From Mycolicibacterium iranicum (GTDB lineage: Bacteria > Actinomycetota > Actinomycetes > Mycobacteriales > Mycobacteriaceae), in assembly GCF_001650495.1 (NCBI RefSeq), contig NZ_LWCS01000024.1:48392-112391 (forward strand): a DNA stretch of 64,000 nt. The letters are read 5' to 3'. The notes under the pieces are model-generated. The model did not search any database, was not told the origin of the DNA, and saw nothing but the letters and a program-made list of their open reading frames with translations. Within the stretch, counting starts at the first letter, position 1, and the number at the start of each line of letters is the position of its first letter. The translations under genes and the position numbers were made by a program. Below, piece after piece: positions 20,600 through 32,300 of the stretch.

Positions 20600-23478
20600 A
20601 GTTGTCCCTCGCGCCGCGCGCATCCCTGCGGGAGCCCAGCTTTGCTGCGCGGCTGATCCGCCGGCTGGCTGTGCCGATCATCCTGATGTGGGTGCTGCTC
20701 GTCGTCGCCCTGAACCTGCTGGTGCCCCAACTCGAGGTCGTCGCCGCGCAGAACGCCGTGTCGATGAGCCCGAGCAACGCTCCGTCGATGCAGGCGATGG
20801 CTGATATGGGACGGCTGTTCGGCGAATCCGAATCCGACTCGATCGCTCTCATCGTGCTGGAGAGCGCCCAGCCACTCGGCGACGACGCGCACGCCTATTA
20901 CGACCAGCTCATCGAGAAGCTCGAAGCCGACCCCGACCACGTCCGCAACATCCAGGACACCTGGGGCGACCCCCTCACCGAGGCTGCGGCGCAGAGTTCC
21001 GACGGCCGGGCGGCCTACGTCACGCTCTACCTCGCCGGAAACATGGGCGAGACGGAATCCAACGAGTCCGTCGCAGCCGTCCGCGAGATCGTCGACGGCC
21101 TCCCGCCACCGCCGGATGTGCTGGTCCACGTCACCGGACCCGCCGCGCTGACCGCCGACGTGAACATCGCGGGTGAGAGCAGCATGGCGCTGATCCTGAT
21201 GGTGACGTTCGTGGTCATCATCGTGCTGCTGCTGTTCTTCTACCGGTCCATCACCACCGTGGTCCTGCTGCTGGTGATGGTCGGCATCCAGATGTCGATC
21301 GCCCGCGGCGTCGTGGCCGCGCTCGGCCACCACCAGGTGATCGGGCTGTCGACGTTCGCCACCAATCTGTTGGTGTCCCTGGCCGTCGCCGCCGGCACCG
21401 ACTACGCGATCTTCCTCGTCGGCCGCTACCAGGAGGCGCGCGCCTCGGGGGCGACCCACGAAGAGTCCTACTACGAGATGTTCAATGGCACGGCGCACGT
21501 CGTGCTCGGTTCCGGTCTGACGATCGCCGGTGCGATGTTCTGCCTCTCGTTCACCCGGATGCCCTACTTCCAGAGCATGGGGGTGCCCTGCGCGGTCGGC
21601 ATCGTCGCCGGTGTAATGGTCGCGTTGACCCTCGGGCCCGCGATCGTCACCGTCGGCAGCCGATTCGGACTACTGGAACCCAAGCGCGCCATGCGGATTC
21701 GGGCCTGGCGCCGTATCGGCACGATGGTCGTGCGCTGGCCCGGTCCCATTCTCGTGGCGTCACTGGCGCTCGCCCTGATCGGCCTCGCCGCGCTCCCCGG
21801 CTACAAGACGAGCTACGACGACACCCGCTACATCCCGGAATCCATCCCGGCGAACGCGGGCCTGAGGGCGGCGACCGAACACTTCTCGTTGTCCCGGATG
21901 AGTCCTGAGGTGCTGCTCGTCGAAGCCGACCGCGATCTGCGCAACCCGTCGGACTTCCTGATCCTCAATCGGCTCGCCAAGCGGGTCTTCGGCGTCGAGG
22001 GCGTCGCGCGGGTTCAGGCGCCGAGCAGGCCCGACGGCGCGCCGATCGCGAACACGTCGATCCCGTTCCTGATCAGCATGCAGGGCGTCGGCCAGCAGCA
22101 GAACATGAAGCTGATGAAGGACCGCATCGCCGACATGCGGACCCAGGCGGACGACATTCAGAAGACCATCGACACGATGAAGACGATGTACGCGCTGATG
22201 TCGAAGTTCTCGACGATCACCACCGACATGATCGACGACATGACGGACATGCGCGACACCGTCCACCAGATCCGCGACATGGTCGCCAACTTCGACGACC
22301 AGTTCCGGCCGATTCGCAACTACTTCTATTGGGAACCGCACTGCTACAACATCCCGCTGTGCTGGTCCTTTCGTTCCCTGTTCGACTCGATGGACGGCAT
22401 CAGCGTCATGACCGACACCTTCGACACGGCTGTGGCGAACATGGACGAGATGAAGACGCTGCTGCCGCAGATGCTTGCGACGTTCCCGCCGATGATCGAG
22501 ACGATGGAAAGCATGCGGCAGATGATGCTGACGACGTATGCGACCATGGGCGGCTTCTACGACCAGATGGACGAGTTGACCCGCAACTCCACCGACATGG
22601 GTAAGGCATTCGACGAAGCCAAGAACGACGACTCGTTCTATCTGCCGCCCGAGGTTTTCGAGAACCCCGACTTCAAACAGGCGATGGAGAGCTTCTTCTC
22701 TCCAGACGGCAAGACGGTTCGCATGCTCGTCGCCCACCGCGGCAACCCGACCACCGAGGACGCACTGCAGCGAGTCGAACCGATCAAGATCGCGGCGATC
22801 GAGGCGCTGAAAGGCACGCCGCTGGAGAACGCGAAAATCCAGCTGGGCGGAACCGCGGCCACCTTCAAGGACATGTCCGACGGGTCACGCTACGACCTGC
22901 TCATCGCGGTGATCTCGGCGCTGTGTCTTGTTCTGATGATCATGCTCGTGCTGACTCGCAGCCTGGTCGCCGCGCTGGTCATCGTCGGTACCGTGACGCT
23001 CTCGCTGGGTGCTTCGTTCGGGATCTCGATCCTCATCTGGCAACACATCGTCGGTGTCGAACTGCACTGGATGGTTCTCGCGCTGTCGATCATCGCGCTG
23101 ATCGCGGTCGGGTCGGACTACAACCTGCTGTTGGTGTCCCGGTTCAAGGAAGAGATCCCGGCAGGAATCAAGACGGGAATCATCCGCTCGATCGGCGGCA
23201 CCGGCAGCGTGGTGACCGTCGCGGGCGTCGTGTTCGCGCTGACGATGGCATCGATGGTGGTCAGCGACCTGCGGGTGATGGCGCAAGTCGGCACGACGAT
23301 CGGGCTCGGGCTGTTGTTCGACACGTTTGTCGTCCGGGCATTCATGATGCCGGCGATCGCAACGTTGCTCGGACGCTGGTTCTGGTGGCCGCTGGTGGTG
23401 CGATCGCGTCCGCTTCGCCCGCGGCCGCCGCAGCAGGACACCGCCGCGTCCACGCAGCCGATCCCCACTGCCCCCTAA
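20596..23478 (+). CDS. MmpL-family RND transporter (MmpL4/5 type)
   Basis: A 960-residue inner-membrane RND pump driven by protons. It has an N-terminal helix, a first periplasmic loop, a block of helices with the Asp-Tyr pair in [14 protein letters not shown], a long second periplasmic loop, and a second block with [14 protein letters not shown]. The second loop contains a methionine-rich coiled coil (about residues 500-690, for example [19 protein letters not shown]) with a cysteine pair at its tip (HCYNIPLCW). That insert is characteristic of MmpL4 and MmpL5, the siderophore exporters, and is absent from the lipid transporter MmpL3. Translation is coupled to mmpS. An alternative role in lipid or drug export cannot be excluded. 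Confidence 0.92.
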   Translation: MKLSLAPRASLREPSFAARLIRRLAVPIILMWVLLVVALNLLVPQLEVVAAQNAVSMSPSNAPSMQAMADMGRLFGESESDSIALIVLESAQPLGDDAHAYYDQLIEKLEADPDHVRNIQDTWGDPLTEAAAQSSDGRAAYVTLYLAGNMGETESNESVAAVREIVDGLPPPPDVLVHVTGPAALTADVNIAGESSMALILMVTFVVIIVLLLFFYRSITTVVLLLVMVGIQMSIARGVVAALGHHQVIGLSTFATNLLVSLAVAAGTDYAIFLVGRYQEARASGATHEESYYEMFNGTAHVVLGSGLTIAGAMFCLSFTRMPYFQSMGVPCAVGIVAGVMVALTLGPAIVTVGSRFGLLEPKRAMRIRAWRRIGTMVVRWPGPILVASLALALIGLAALPGYKTSYDDTRYIPESIPANAGLRAATEHFSLSRMSPEVLLVEADRDLRNPSDFLILNRLAKRVFGVEGVARVQAPSRPDGAPIANTSIPFLISMQGVGQQQNMKLMKDRIADMRTQADDIQKTIDTMKTMYALMSKFSTITTDMIDDMTDMRDTVHQIRDMVANFDDQFRPIRNYFYWEPHCYNIPLCWSFRSLFDSMDGISVMTDTFDTAVANMDEMKTLLPQMLATFPPMIETMESMRQMMLTTYATMGGFYDQMDELTRNSTDMGKAFDEAKNDDSFYLPPEVFENPDFKQAMESFFSPDGKTVRMLVAHRGNPTTEDALQRVEPIKIAAIEALKGTPLENAKIQLGGTAATFKDMSDGSRYDLLIAVISALCLVLMIMLVLTRSLVAALVIVGTVTLSLGASFGISILIWQHIVGVELHWMVLALSIIALIAVGSDYNLLLVSRFKEEIPAGIKTGIIRSIGGTGSVVTVAGVVFALTMASMVVSDLRVMAQVGTTIGLGLLFDTFVVRAFMMPAIATLLGRWFWWPLVVRSRPLRPRPPQQDTAASTQPIPTAP

Positions 23479-23571
23479 CACGCTTGGGCGAGGCACGTCG
23501 TCCGGGCTAAACTGGGTTTTCGTCAAACAAGCGCTCGGGACGGAACCCAGAAAGCAGGCAGAAAGCTACAC

Positions 23572-24624
<1,053 letters not shown>

Positions 24625-24638
24625 CAGGACTGAGAAAT

Positions 24639-25193
24639 ATGAGTATTGAGGTGTCCAACGAATCGGGCATCGACGTTTCCGAATCCGAACTCGTCAGCGT
24701 CGCCCAGTTCGTCATTCGCAAGATGGACGTCAACCCCGCCGCGGAACTGTCGATGGTGCTGCTCGACACCGCGGCGATGGCCGATCTGCACATGCGTTGG
24801 ATGGACCTGCCGGGCCCGACTGATGTCATGAGCTTCCCGATGGATGAGCTGGAGCCCGGCGGCCGTCCGGACGCTCCGGAACCCGGACCGTCGATGCTCG
24901 GTGACATCGTGCTGTGTCCCGAGTTCGCCGCGAAGCAGGCCGCCGACGCGGGTCACACGCTGGGTCAGGAACTGGCGCTGCTCACCGTGCACGGTGTGCT
25001 GCACCTGCTCGGCTACGACCACGCTGAACCGGACGAGGAAAAAGAGATGTTCGCGCTGCAACGTGAGCTCCTCGAGGAGTGGGTGGCAGACCAGGTCGAG
25101 GCGTACCACCTGGACCGGCAGACCGAGAAGGATCGTCGGTTGCTCGACGAGTCACGGAACTTCGAAGATTTCAACCACGGCGACGCTCGGTGA
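24639..25193 (+). CDS. ybeY: Endoribonuclease YbeY
   Basis: A 184-residue zinc endoribonuclease used in rRNA maturation and ribosome quality control. The metal site [11 protein letters not shown] (H-x3-H-x5-H, residues about 117-127) is intact, and the fold marker DVMSFPMDE is upstream. The ATG is 14 bp after phoH. The C-terminal extension of about 25 charged residues is typical for actinobacteria. The stop overlaps the GTG of the next gene (GTGA), indicating coupled translation with the membrane protein that follows. Confidence 0.95.
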   Translation: MSIEVSNESGIDVSESELVSVAQFVIRKMDVNPAAELSMVLLDTAAMADLHMRWMDLPGPTDVMSFPMDELEPGGRPDAPEPGPSMLGDIVLCPEFAAKQAADAGHTLGQELALLTVHGVLHLLGYDHAEPDEEKEMFALQRELLEEWVADQVEAYHLDRQTEKDRRLLDESRNFEDFNHGDAR

Positions 25194-26488
25194 CCAACGT
25201 CGGGCAACTCATCATCGCGATCGTGCTGGTGGTCTTCGGCGGTCTGTTCGCCGCCACCGACGCCGCACTGAGCACCGTATCCATCGCTCGTGTCGAAGAA
25301 CTTGTCCGCGAGGAACGCCCCGGCGCACCCCGGTTGATCCGCGTGATGCTGGACCGTCCCCGCTACATCAACCTCATCGTGCTGCTGCGCATCGCCTGCG
25401 AAGTCAGCGCGACGGTGCTGATGGCGGCCTACCTCGACGACTACCTCGGGGTGAGCAAGGGTCTGATGGCCGCCGCAGGCATCATGACGGTGGTCAGCTT
25501 CGTGGTGGTCGGCGTCGGGCCGCGGACCATCGGCAGGCAAAACGCCTATCAGATCGCTTTGGTGACAGCGCTTCCGCTGCAAGCCATCTCGGTGGTTCTC
25601 ACCCCGATCAGCCGGCTGCTCGTGTTGATCGGCAATGCCCTGACACCGGGCCGCGGTTTCCGAAACGGACCGTTCGCCTCCGAGATCGAGCTGCGCGAAG
25701 TGGTGGATCTGGCGCAGCAGCGCGGAGTGGTCGCCGACGACGAACGGCGGATGATCCAGTCGGTGTTCGAGCTGGGTGACACGCCCGCCCGTGAGGTCAT
25801 GGTGCCGCGCACCGAGATGGTGTGGATCGAAAGCACCAAGTCGGCGGGTCAGGCGACGTCGCTGGCTGTGCGCAGCGGACACTCGCGCATCCCGGTAATC
25901 GGCGAGAACGTCGACGACGTCATCGGCGTGGTGTACCTCAAGGATCTCGTTCAGAGGACGTACTACTCGAACGATGGCGGCCGGAGCACCCTGGTGTCGG
26001 ATGTGATGCGTAAGCCCGCCTTCGTGCCCGACTCCAAGCCTTTGGATGCGCTGCTGCGCGATATGCAACGCGACCGTGTGCACATGGTGCTGTTGGTCGA
26101 CGAATACGGCGCCATCGCGGGCCTCGTCACGATCGAGGACGTCCTCGAGGAGATCGTCGGGGAGATCGCCGACGAATACGACACCGACGAGGTGGCGCCG
26201 ATTGAAGATCTTGGTGAGTCGACCTATCGAGTGTCCGCCCGGCTGCCGATCGAGGACCTCAGCGAGCTCTATGACATCCAGTTCGACGAGGACCTCGACG
26301 TCGACACTGTCGGCGGCCTGGTCGCGCTCGAACTGGGGCGTGTGCCGCTGCCCGGGGCCGAGGTGGAGTGGGACGGTCTGCTGCTGCGTGCCGAGGGTGG
26401 ACCCGACCCGAGGGGCCGGGTCAGAATCGGCACCGTGCTGGTCACGCCTGTCCAACGGGAAGACGAGGACGGGGAGGAACACCAATGA
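25190..26488 (+). CDS. CNNM/CorC-type membrane protein with CBS domains
   Basis: A 432-residue membrane protein. The N terminus (about 1-190) is a CNNM/DUF21 transmembrane domain beginning [20 protein letters not shown]. Then come two CBS domains (about 205-330, with [15 protein letters not shown] and [20 protein letters not shown]) and a C-terminal CorC/HlyC domain (about 345-430). Relatives bind nucleotides through CBS and move or sense Mg2+ and other divalent cations. It matches the gene between ybeY and the deaminase-like gene in M. tuberculosis (Rv2366c). The GTG at 25190 is favoured over the longer frame from 25079 because it overlaps ybeY by 4 bp and begins right at the first helix. 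Confidence 0.9.
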   Translation: MTNVGQLIIAIVLVVFGGLFAATDAALSTVSIARVEELVREERPGAPRLIRVMLDRPRYINLIVLLRIACEVSATVLMAAYLDDYLGVSKGLMAAAGIMTVVSFVVVGVGPRTIGRQNAYQIALVTALPLQAISVVLTPISRLLVLIGNALTPGRGFRNGPFASEIELREVVDLAQQRGVVADDERRMIQSVFELGDTPAREVMVPRTEMVWIESTKSAGQATSLAVRSGHSRIPVIGENVDDVIGVVYLKDLVQRTYYSNDGGRSTLVSDVMRKPAFVPDSKPLDALLRDMQRDRVHMVLLVDEYGAIAGLVTIEDVLEEIVGEIADEYDTDEVAPIEDLGESTYRVSARLPIEDLSELYDIQFDEDLDVDTVGGLVALELGRVPLPGAEVEWDGLLLRAEGGPDPRGRVRIGTVLVTPVQREDEDGEEHQ

Positions 26489-26811
26489 GCGATACGAAGT
26501 CGTTCAACGATGAGGACGCCAAGCTGGTGGTGCTGGCCCGCGGCGCCATGGGCCGTGCCGAGGCAGGCAGCGGCGCCGCGGTACGGGATCTGGACGGCCG
26601 CACCTACGCCGGGGCGCCGGTCACGCTCGACGCGTTGACGCTGACCGCATTGCAGGCGGCTGTCGCGGCGGCGGTGTCCAGTGGGGCGGCAGGCTTTGAG
26701 GCCGCCGTGCTCGTCGGCGGGTCCACCGGCGACCCCGGTGTCGCGGCGGTACGGGAACTGTCGGCGGACGCTGCCGTCATCGTCACCGACAGAGCGGGTA
26801 ACGCGCTGTGA
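26485..26811 (+). CDS. Cytidine-deaminase-like protein without zinc site
   Basis: A 108-residue cytosolic protein in the position of Rv2365c, between the CNNM protein and era. It has the outline of the cytidine deaminase fold ([31 protein letters not shown] then a helix-rich middle). The catalytic signatures (H/C-A-E and P-C-x2-C) are absent, and the protein has no cysteine or histidine at all. It therefore cannot be a zinc deaminase and may be a structural or regulatory relic. It overlaps both neighbours by 4 bp, so it is translated as part of the ybeY-era operon. Confidence 0.8.
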   Translation: MSDTKSFNDEDAKLVVLARGAMGRAEAGSGAAVRDLDGRTYAGAPVTLDALTLTALQAAVAAAVSSGAAGFEAAVLVGGSTGDPGVAAVRELSADAAVIVTDRAGNAL

Positions 26812-27716
26812 CCGGCGGTGCCGAATTCCGTTCCGGCTTCGTCTGTTTCGTGGGCCGACCCAACACCGGCAAGTCCACGCTGACCAACGCGCTGGTGGGC
26901 ACGAAGGTCGCGATCACGTCGAACCGGCCGCAGACCACCCGGCACACGATCCGGGGCATCGTGCACCGCGAGGATTTTCAGATCGTCCTCGTCGACACCC
27001 CGGGGCTGCATCGTCCCCGCACGCTGCTGGGTCAACGGCTCAACGAGTTGGTGAAGGACACCTATTCCGAGGTGGATGTCATCGGGATGTGTATCCCCGC
27101 CGACGAGAAAATCGGTCCGGGCGACCGCTGGATTTACGAGCAGATCCGCGCGGTGGCGCCGAAAACCACCCTCATCGCCATCGTCACGAAAATCGACAAG
27201 GTGTCCAAGGACCGGGTGGGCGAGCAGCTGCTCGCGGTCAGCGAGCTCGTCGGGCCCGACACCGACATCGTCCCTGTGTCGGCGACATCGAACACCCAAC
27301 TCGACGTGCTCGTCGATGTCCTCGTCTCCAAGCTGCCGCCCGGACCGGCGTTCTACCCCGATGGTGAACTCACCGACGAACCCGAAGAAGTCCTGATGGC
27401 CGAGCTGATCCGGGAAGCAGCTCTGGAGGGTGTGCGCGACGAGCTGCCGCACTCGCTGGCAGTGGTGATCGACGAGGTCGAACAGCATGAAGGCCGCGAC
27501 GACCTGATAGACGTACATGCCATCCTCTACGTCGAGCGCGACTCGCAGAAGGGCATCGTGATCGGCAAGGGCGGCGCCCGGCTGCGGGAGGTCGGCACCG
27601 CCGCCCGCACCCAGATCGAGAAGTTGCTCGGCACGAAGGTGTATCTGGACCTGCGTGTGAAGATCGCCAAGAACTGGCAGCGCGATCCCAAACAGCTGGG
27701 GCGGCTGGGCTTCTGA
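26808..27716 (+). CDS. era: GTPase Era
   Basis: A 302-residue GTPase that binds the 3' end of 16S rRNA and helps assemble the 30S subunit. GTPase motifs: G1 GRPNTGKST, G3 DTPG, and G4 TKID instead of the usual NKxD. The C-terminal KH domain has IVIGKGGARLREVGTAAR and the typical ending WQRDPKQLGRLGF. GTG start overlapping the preceding stop. Last gene of the phoH-era run; followed by 116 bp of non-coding DNA. Confidence 0.96.
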   Translation: MTGGAEFRSGFVCFVGRPNTGKSTLTNALVGTKVAITSNRPQTTRHTIRGIVHREDFQIVLVDTPGLHRPRTLLGQRLNELVKDTYSEVDVIGMCIPADEKIGPGDRWIYEQIRAVAPKTTLIAIVTKIDKVSKDRVGEQLLAVSELVGPDTDIVPVSATSNTQLDVLVDVLVSKLPPGPAFYPDGELTDEPEEVLMAELIREAALEGVRDELPHSLAVVIDEVEQHEGRDDLIDVHAILYVERDSQKGIVIGKGGARLREVGTAARTQIEKLLGTKVYLDLRVKIAKNWQRDPKQLGRLGF

Positions 27717-27754
27717 GCCGCGTTCAGTACCGCGGTAGAAATTCGGCAGTTTTG

Positions 27755-27770
27755 CAGTAGTGCACTACTG
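27755..27770. promoter_or_regulatory. Perfect 16-bp palindrome upstream of PE-PPE gene
   Basis: CAGTAGTGCACTACTG is a perfect inverted repeat in the 116-bp gap after era, 63 bp before the ATG of the PE-PPE-domain gene. It is preceded by TTTTG but has no loop, so it is a poor terminator and a better candidate operator for a dimeric regulator. The regulator is unknown. Confidence 0.45.
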
Positions 27771-27832
27771 AGTTCATCCAGGCCCCGCACAGCCAAGATT
27801 CATTCCGTAAGAACTGCGACGGGGGATGAATC

Positions 27833-29365
27833 ATGAGAACCACTGTAGGGAAAGCTCGTGGGGCTCGACGCAAGGCGAAGCGTGGAAGCGCGTCGATCGG
27901 CGTTTCGCTCGTGGCGGCGATGACTGCGGTTGTGCCGGGCGCGGTTTCACCCGTACCGCCGGCCGTGAAGCTGACTGCCGATTCGACCGCCCTGCTGGTG
28001 TGCGGGACGACTTGCCCGACCTGGAACGACGCGGGCATCGAGGCCATCATGGACAGATTCGTCGCGCCGACCCATCCGGGGCACACGATCACACCTGTCG
28101 CTGTGACGACCCCCGGGGAGTCGTGGCCACTCACCGGAATCTTCCGCGTCCTGGGATTGCTTCTAGGGGATCCCAGTATTTTCGGACCTGGAGGCCCGGC
28201 ATGGCCCGACGAGCCGTGGTGGAAGCTGTCGGGGCTATTCGACCTCACCGGCGACCAGTCGATCGAGGCCGGGGCGGCGGGGTTGGAGGAGGCAATGGCC
28301 GCGCACCCCGACGAGGATCTGGTGATCTACGGACTTTCGCAGGGCGCAGCCTCGGCGAACGTGGTCAAGAATCGGCTGGCCGCGCAGTACCCCGAGGACG
28401 CCGCGGCGCCAAACATCGACTTCGTGTTCCAAGGAGACGCTAGCGTCCCCAACGGCGGATTACATGCCCGGTTCCCGGGGCTCTACATCCCGATCCTCGA
28501 CTGGACATTCAACGGTCCTGCGCCGACGGACACACAGTTCGACACCGTCATCATCTCCACGCAGTACGACGGCTTCGCCGACTTCCCGTTGTATCCGATC
28601 AACCTCGTTGCCGACCTGAACGCGATCCTTGGCATTCTTTATCTGCACACTCGCCCATTCGACGTCAGCCTGCCGGCAGACCCCACGACATCACCGGCTT
28701 ACCGCGGAACCTATGGCGATTCAAGCTACTACTTCTTTGAGACGGACGACCTTCCGCTGTTCGCGCCGCTGCGGATGCTGGGCGTGCCCGAGCCGGTGAT
28801 CGATGTGGTCGAGCCGTTTTTTCGGGTGCTGGTGGAACTCGGCTATGACCGCAGCATCCCGCTGTGGGAGCCCACCCCGGCGCGACTGATTCCGAAACTG
28901 GATGCGGCAACTGTCTTCGCCGATCTCGGTGACGCCATCGAAGAGGGTGTCGACAACGCTCTGGCACTCGTCGGCCTGTCGCCGACACCCAAAGCCCCCA
29001 GCGTGGGCATCGAAGCGGTACCCGCAGAGGACGTCGAAACCCAGGTTGTCAACGCCGAAGTCGGCGACTTCGAAGCCGCCGAGCCTTCCGAGGCGGCGCC
29101 GACGATCGACCAGGTCGACGACATCACGGTGGAGACGGAGGAGCCGACCGACGGCATCGACGGGGAGGGAGAGCCGACAGAAGACGAGATTCCGGCTTCA
29201 GACTTGGAAGGGACTGCGCCCGATGGCACGGAGGCGGCCGGCGAGGAGGACGCAGGCTCGACGGTGTCTGAGGGGTCGCCGTCGGCCCAGGAGAGTCCGT
29301 CGGAGGCCGAGGGCGATCCCCCCGCCGGTGACGCGACCGGCCGCAACTCGGAGAGTTCGGATTGA
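27833..29365 (+). CDS. Secreted PE-PPE-domain serine hydrolase
   Basis: A 510-residue protein with a basic N terminus and one hydrophobic segment (SIGVSLVAAMTAVVPGAV), likely a signal peptide or anchor. The PE-PPE domain (about residues 50-290) is an alpha/beta-hydrolase fold with nucleophile motif GLSQGAAS. Relatives act as esterases or acyltransferases on mycobacterial envelope lipids. Residues from about 385 onward form a low-complexity acidic tail rich in Glu, Asp, Pro, Thr and Ser, probably exposed or disordered. It carries no PE or PPE N-terminal module, so an ESX signal is not evident. ATG preceded by GGGGGATGA. It starts the block that separates era from amiA2. Confidence 0.85.
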   Translation: MRTTVGKARGARRKAKRGSASIGVSLVAAMTAVVPGAVSPVPPAVKLTADSTALLVCGTTCPTWNDAGIEAIMDRFVAPTHPGHTITPVAVTTPGESWPLTGIFRVLGLLLGDPSIFGPGGPAWPDEPWWKLSGLFDLTGDQSIEAGAAGLEEAMAAHPDEDLVIYGLSQGAASANVVKNRLAAQYPEDAAAPNIDFVFQGDASVPNGGLHARFPGLYIPILDWTFNGPAPTDTQFDTVIISTQYDGFADFPLYPINLVADLNAILGILYLHTRPFDVSLPADPTTSPAYRGTYGDSSYYFFETDDLPLFAPLRMLGVPEPVIDVVEPFFRVLVELGYDRSIPLWEPTPARLIPKLDAATVFADLGDAIEEGVDNALALVGLSPTPKAPSVGIEAVPAEDVETQVVNAEVGDFEAAEPSEAAPTIDQVDDITVETEEPTDGIDGEGEPTEDEIPASDLEGTAPDGTEAAGEEDAGSTVSEGSPSAQESPSEAEGDPPAGDATGRNSESSD

Positions 29366-29366
29366 G

Positions 29367-32300
29367 CTAATGGCCGACGCCCATGGTCTGACTCCACGCG
29401 ATATGCCCTTTGAGATCAAGTGATTCCGCCCGGTCGCGGTAGCTACGCACATGGTCGGCAAACGTGAGCTTGTCGTCGCGGGCGCCGGCGAGCAGCGCCT
29501 GAAGTCGCAGAACCGAGATCTCGATCATCGCTGAATCTTGTTCGGTCGCCAAGTCGGCCAGCCATGCGACAGCCCGTTCGGCCTCGGCCATGTCGCCCTG
29601 CGAGTGACGTTCCAGCAGGGTCTGCACGAATACTCCCGTCGCCCAAACGCAATAGAACGGGTAGCTCGTCTGCAGGTCGCCGACGGCCTGGCGCATCGCC
29701 GTTATCGCGGCTTCAAGATCACCCTTACTCGCAGTCTCCCGGGCGACCCACACGTCGGTGACCGGGAGGAGAAAGTGGATCTTCCTGCGCAACCAGATCT
29801 CGCGGGTTTCCCTCATCAATTTGAGCCCTCGGCGGCGGTCGGCCCCATCCTCTTGATTCAGCAGCGTGACCGCGAGCGTGTATCCGGCCAGGCCCATGGC
29901 GCGATCGTTACTGGCACTCTGAGCGATCTGCACCGCTTCCTCGCTTGTGCGCATCAGGAACTCGTCCGCCTCGAGCGCGCCGTACTGCATCGCTATCCCG
30001 TACGTCCACGCGATCGCCCCCGACAGTGTCTCCGCATTGCTGCACCGGGCCATCGCGACGGCTTCGTGGAGGTCGCTGTGCCATCCGGTGCGGCGCAGGC
30101 ACCACCGAGCAGTTCCACGCCATGCCAACGCGATCGCCAGCGGCGATCCCACGCCATAGCCGGCCCCTTTGACGGGGTCACCGTCGGCCATGTCGACGAC
30201 GATTTGCGACCACTGCAAGATCCGTTCGAAGTCCATGATGCCGAGCCAGTTACAGAAGGCGATGGACGCCAACCCCATGATCGGTGCGGGGTCGTCGATC
30301 GATGCAAGCAACGCCATCTGCTCAATTGAAAGTGCTGATGCCTCGCGTACACGCCCGGCGTACAGAAGCGCAGTGGCCGGCCCGCTCATGCCGATGGCCA
30401 GGGAGACGGTGTCCCCGGCGGCGTGGCACAATTGACGCAGTTCGGCGAAGCGCTGCACGCTTTCGTGCGCCTCACGTGCCTGAATGTCAGTAGCGCACAG
30501 CATCGTTCGCGGAGAGATCCGCATCGTCAGAGTTCCATCGTCGTCGGCTGGTAGCTGGTCAGCGATCCGGCGTGCTCGCTCCCAGCTGACGCGAGCGGCC
30601 GCCAAATCGCGGTTGGCGAGCCAAGTTCCCGCGCGCATATGCCAGCCGAACGCGTCGATCAGTTCGCCTGCCGATTCCAGATGTTCGGCGATCAACGCCG
30701 CGTTCTCCTCCGTCGACCCCGGCGCGCGCTGCTGGATTCCAGCGGCGAAGCGCCGGTGCCACTCCGCGCGATCTGATTTCAACTGCGACTCATAAGCGAC
30801 CGCTCGGATGAGCGGGTGCCGGAATACATACTCGTCGTCGGACGCGGATTCCACGCGGTCGATCAGCTCTGCGCCGATCAGCTCGTCGAACACGGGTTGG
30901 ACATCAAGCGCCACAAAAAGTTCGGCGGTGAATTGGGCGCCGATCACCGACGCAGCGCGAATGGTGCGTTTACCGGCGGCGGTCTGGCTATCGATGCGCG
31001 CCTCGATGGCTGCCTGCACAGTGGCGGGTACGGTGACTTCTGAAACCTCGGCGGTGCATGAGTAGTCTCCGGCCTCACCCTCCAGTACGCCGCGCTGGAC
31101 CAGTTCGCGCACCATCTCCTCGGCGAAGAACGGGTTACCGGCGGCTCGGTCGGCAATTACGAGCGCGAGTCCGCCAACCGAGGGGTCCGTCCCCAGCAAA
31201 TCACTGAGCATGTCAGTGACTTCGGAATGATGAAGTGGGCCAAGGGGTACGGCTTCGCAATGTTCTGCTCGCGCCAGCACGCCGTGATATTCCGGGCGAT
31301 GCGTGATCAGCACCATCGATGCGGTACGTGGAATGACTGTGAGGAAGTCGGACAGCATCGATTCGCTGACCCCGTCGATCCAGTGGACGTCTTCAACAAT
31401 GTATAGGGCCGGCCTGCTGCGCCCTATCGATGCGGTGTTGATGAGCGCGGTGAGCCGACGTCTGCGCGTATCGGGGTTGATCTGTGGTACCGGCACGTGG
31501 GGGTCGGCGATCCCGAGGAGGTCGTCGAGCAGCAGGAGATCCTCCGGGTCGGCAGCGGGCATCTCAATCCGCAAACGGGCCCGTGCGACCTCACTGTCCA
31601 CGTCCGTCAATCTCAGCGCCGCCCGGAGCAGTCGCGTCACGGCATAAAACGGGACGTCGCTGGCGTGGGATTCACAGAAGGCCCAGAATACGTCGACTCC
31701 GCGGGCGGCGGCGACTGCCGCGACGTCACGTGCCGCCCGACTCTTGCCGATGCCCGGCGGCCCTGTCACGTTCACGACGACACCGCGCCTACCGATCGCG
31801 CGCTCCACCATGTCATTGAGGACGGCCATTTCGCCGCGCCGGCCGACGAGAGCGGCTTCGGTGCGGCCCGTCGCGCCTTGGCTGTTGCCGATCGCCAGTA
31901 GTCGCCATGCGCGCACGGGTTCTGCAAAGCCTTTGATGTCAACCCATTCCGGTTCGGTCAGCGTCACGACTTGCTCGACGAGTCGAACTGTCGATTCAGA
32001 CAGCATGACTGCACCGGGTGGCGCTACCGATTCGATACGCTGCGCCATTCCGACATGTCGGCCGGTCGCGCGGTAACCCAGGGATCCCGCGCCGAGGTCG
32101 CCGGCAATCACCCGTCCCGAATTCAGACCAACCCGAACCTGCAGAGCCACCCGGTCGCGACGTCGCACCTCCGCCGACAGCAGCTTCATATCGTGTTGAA
32201 TCTCCAGGGCTGCCACGCATGCGCGTAACGCATGGTCCTCCAATGCCGTTGGAGCGCCGAAAATGGCCATCACGCCATCGCCGTGGTACTCCACGGTGCC

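Noticed and set aside
27833..29365. Calling the 510-residue protein a PE or PPE protein secreted by ESX
   Set aside because: It has the PE-PPE hydrolase domain but no N-terminal PE or PPE module; a Sec-type signal is more likely.
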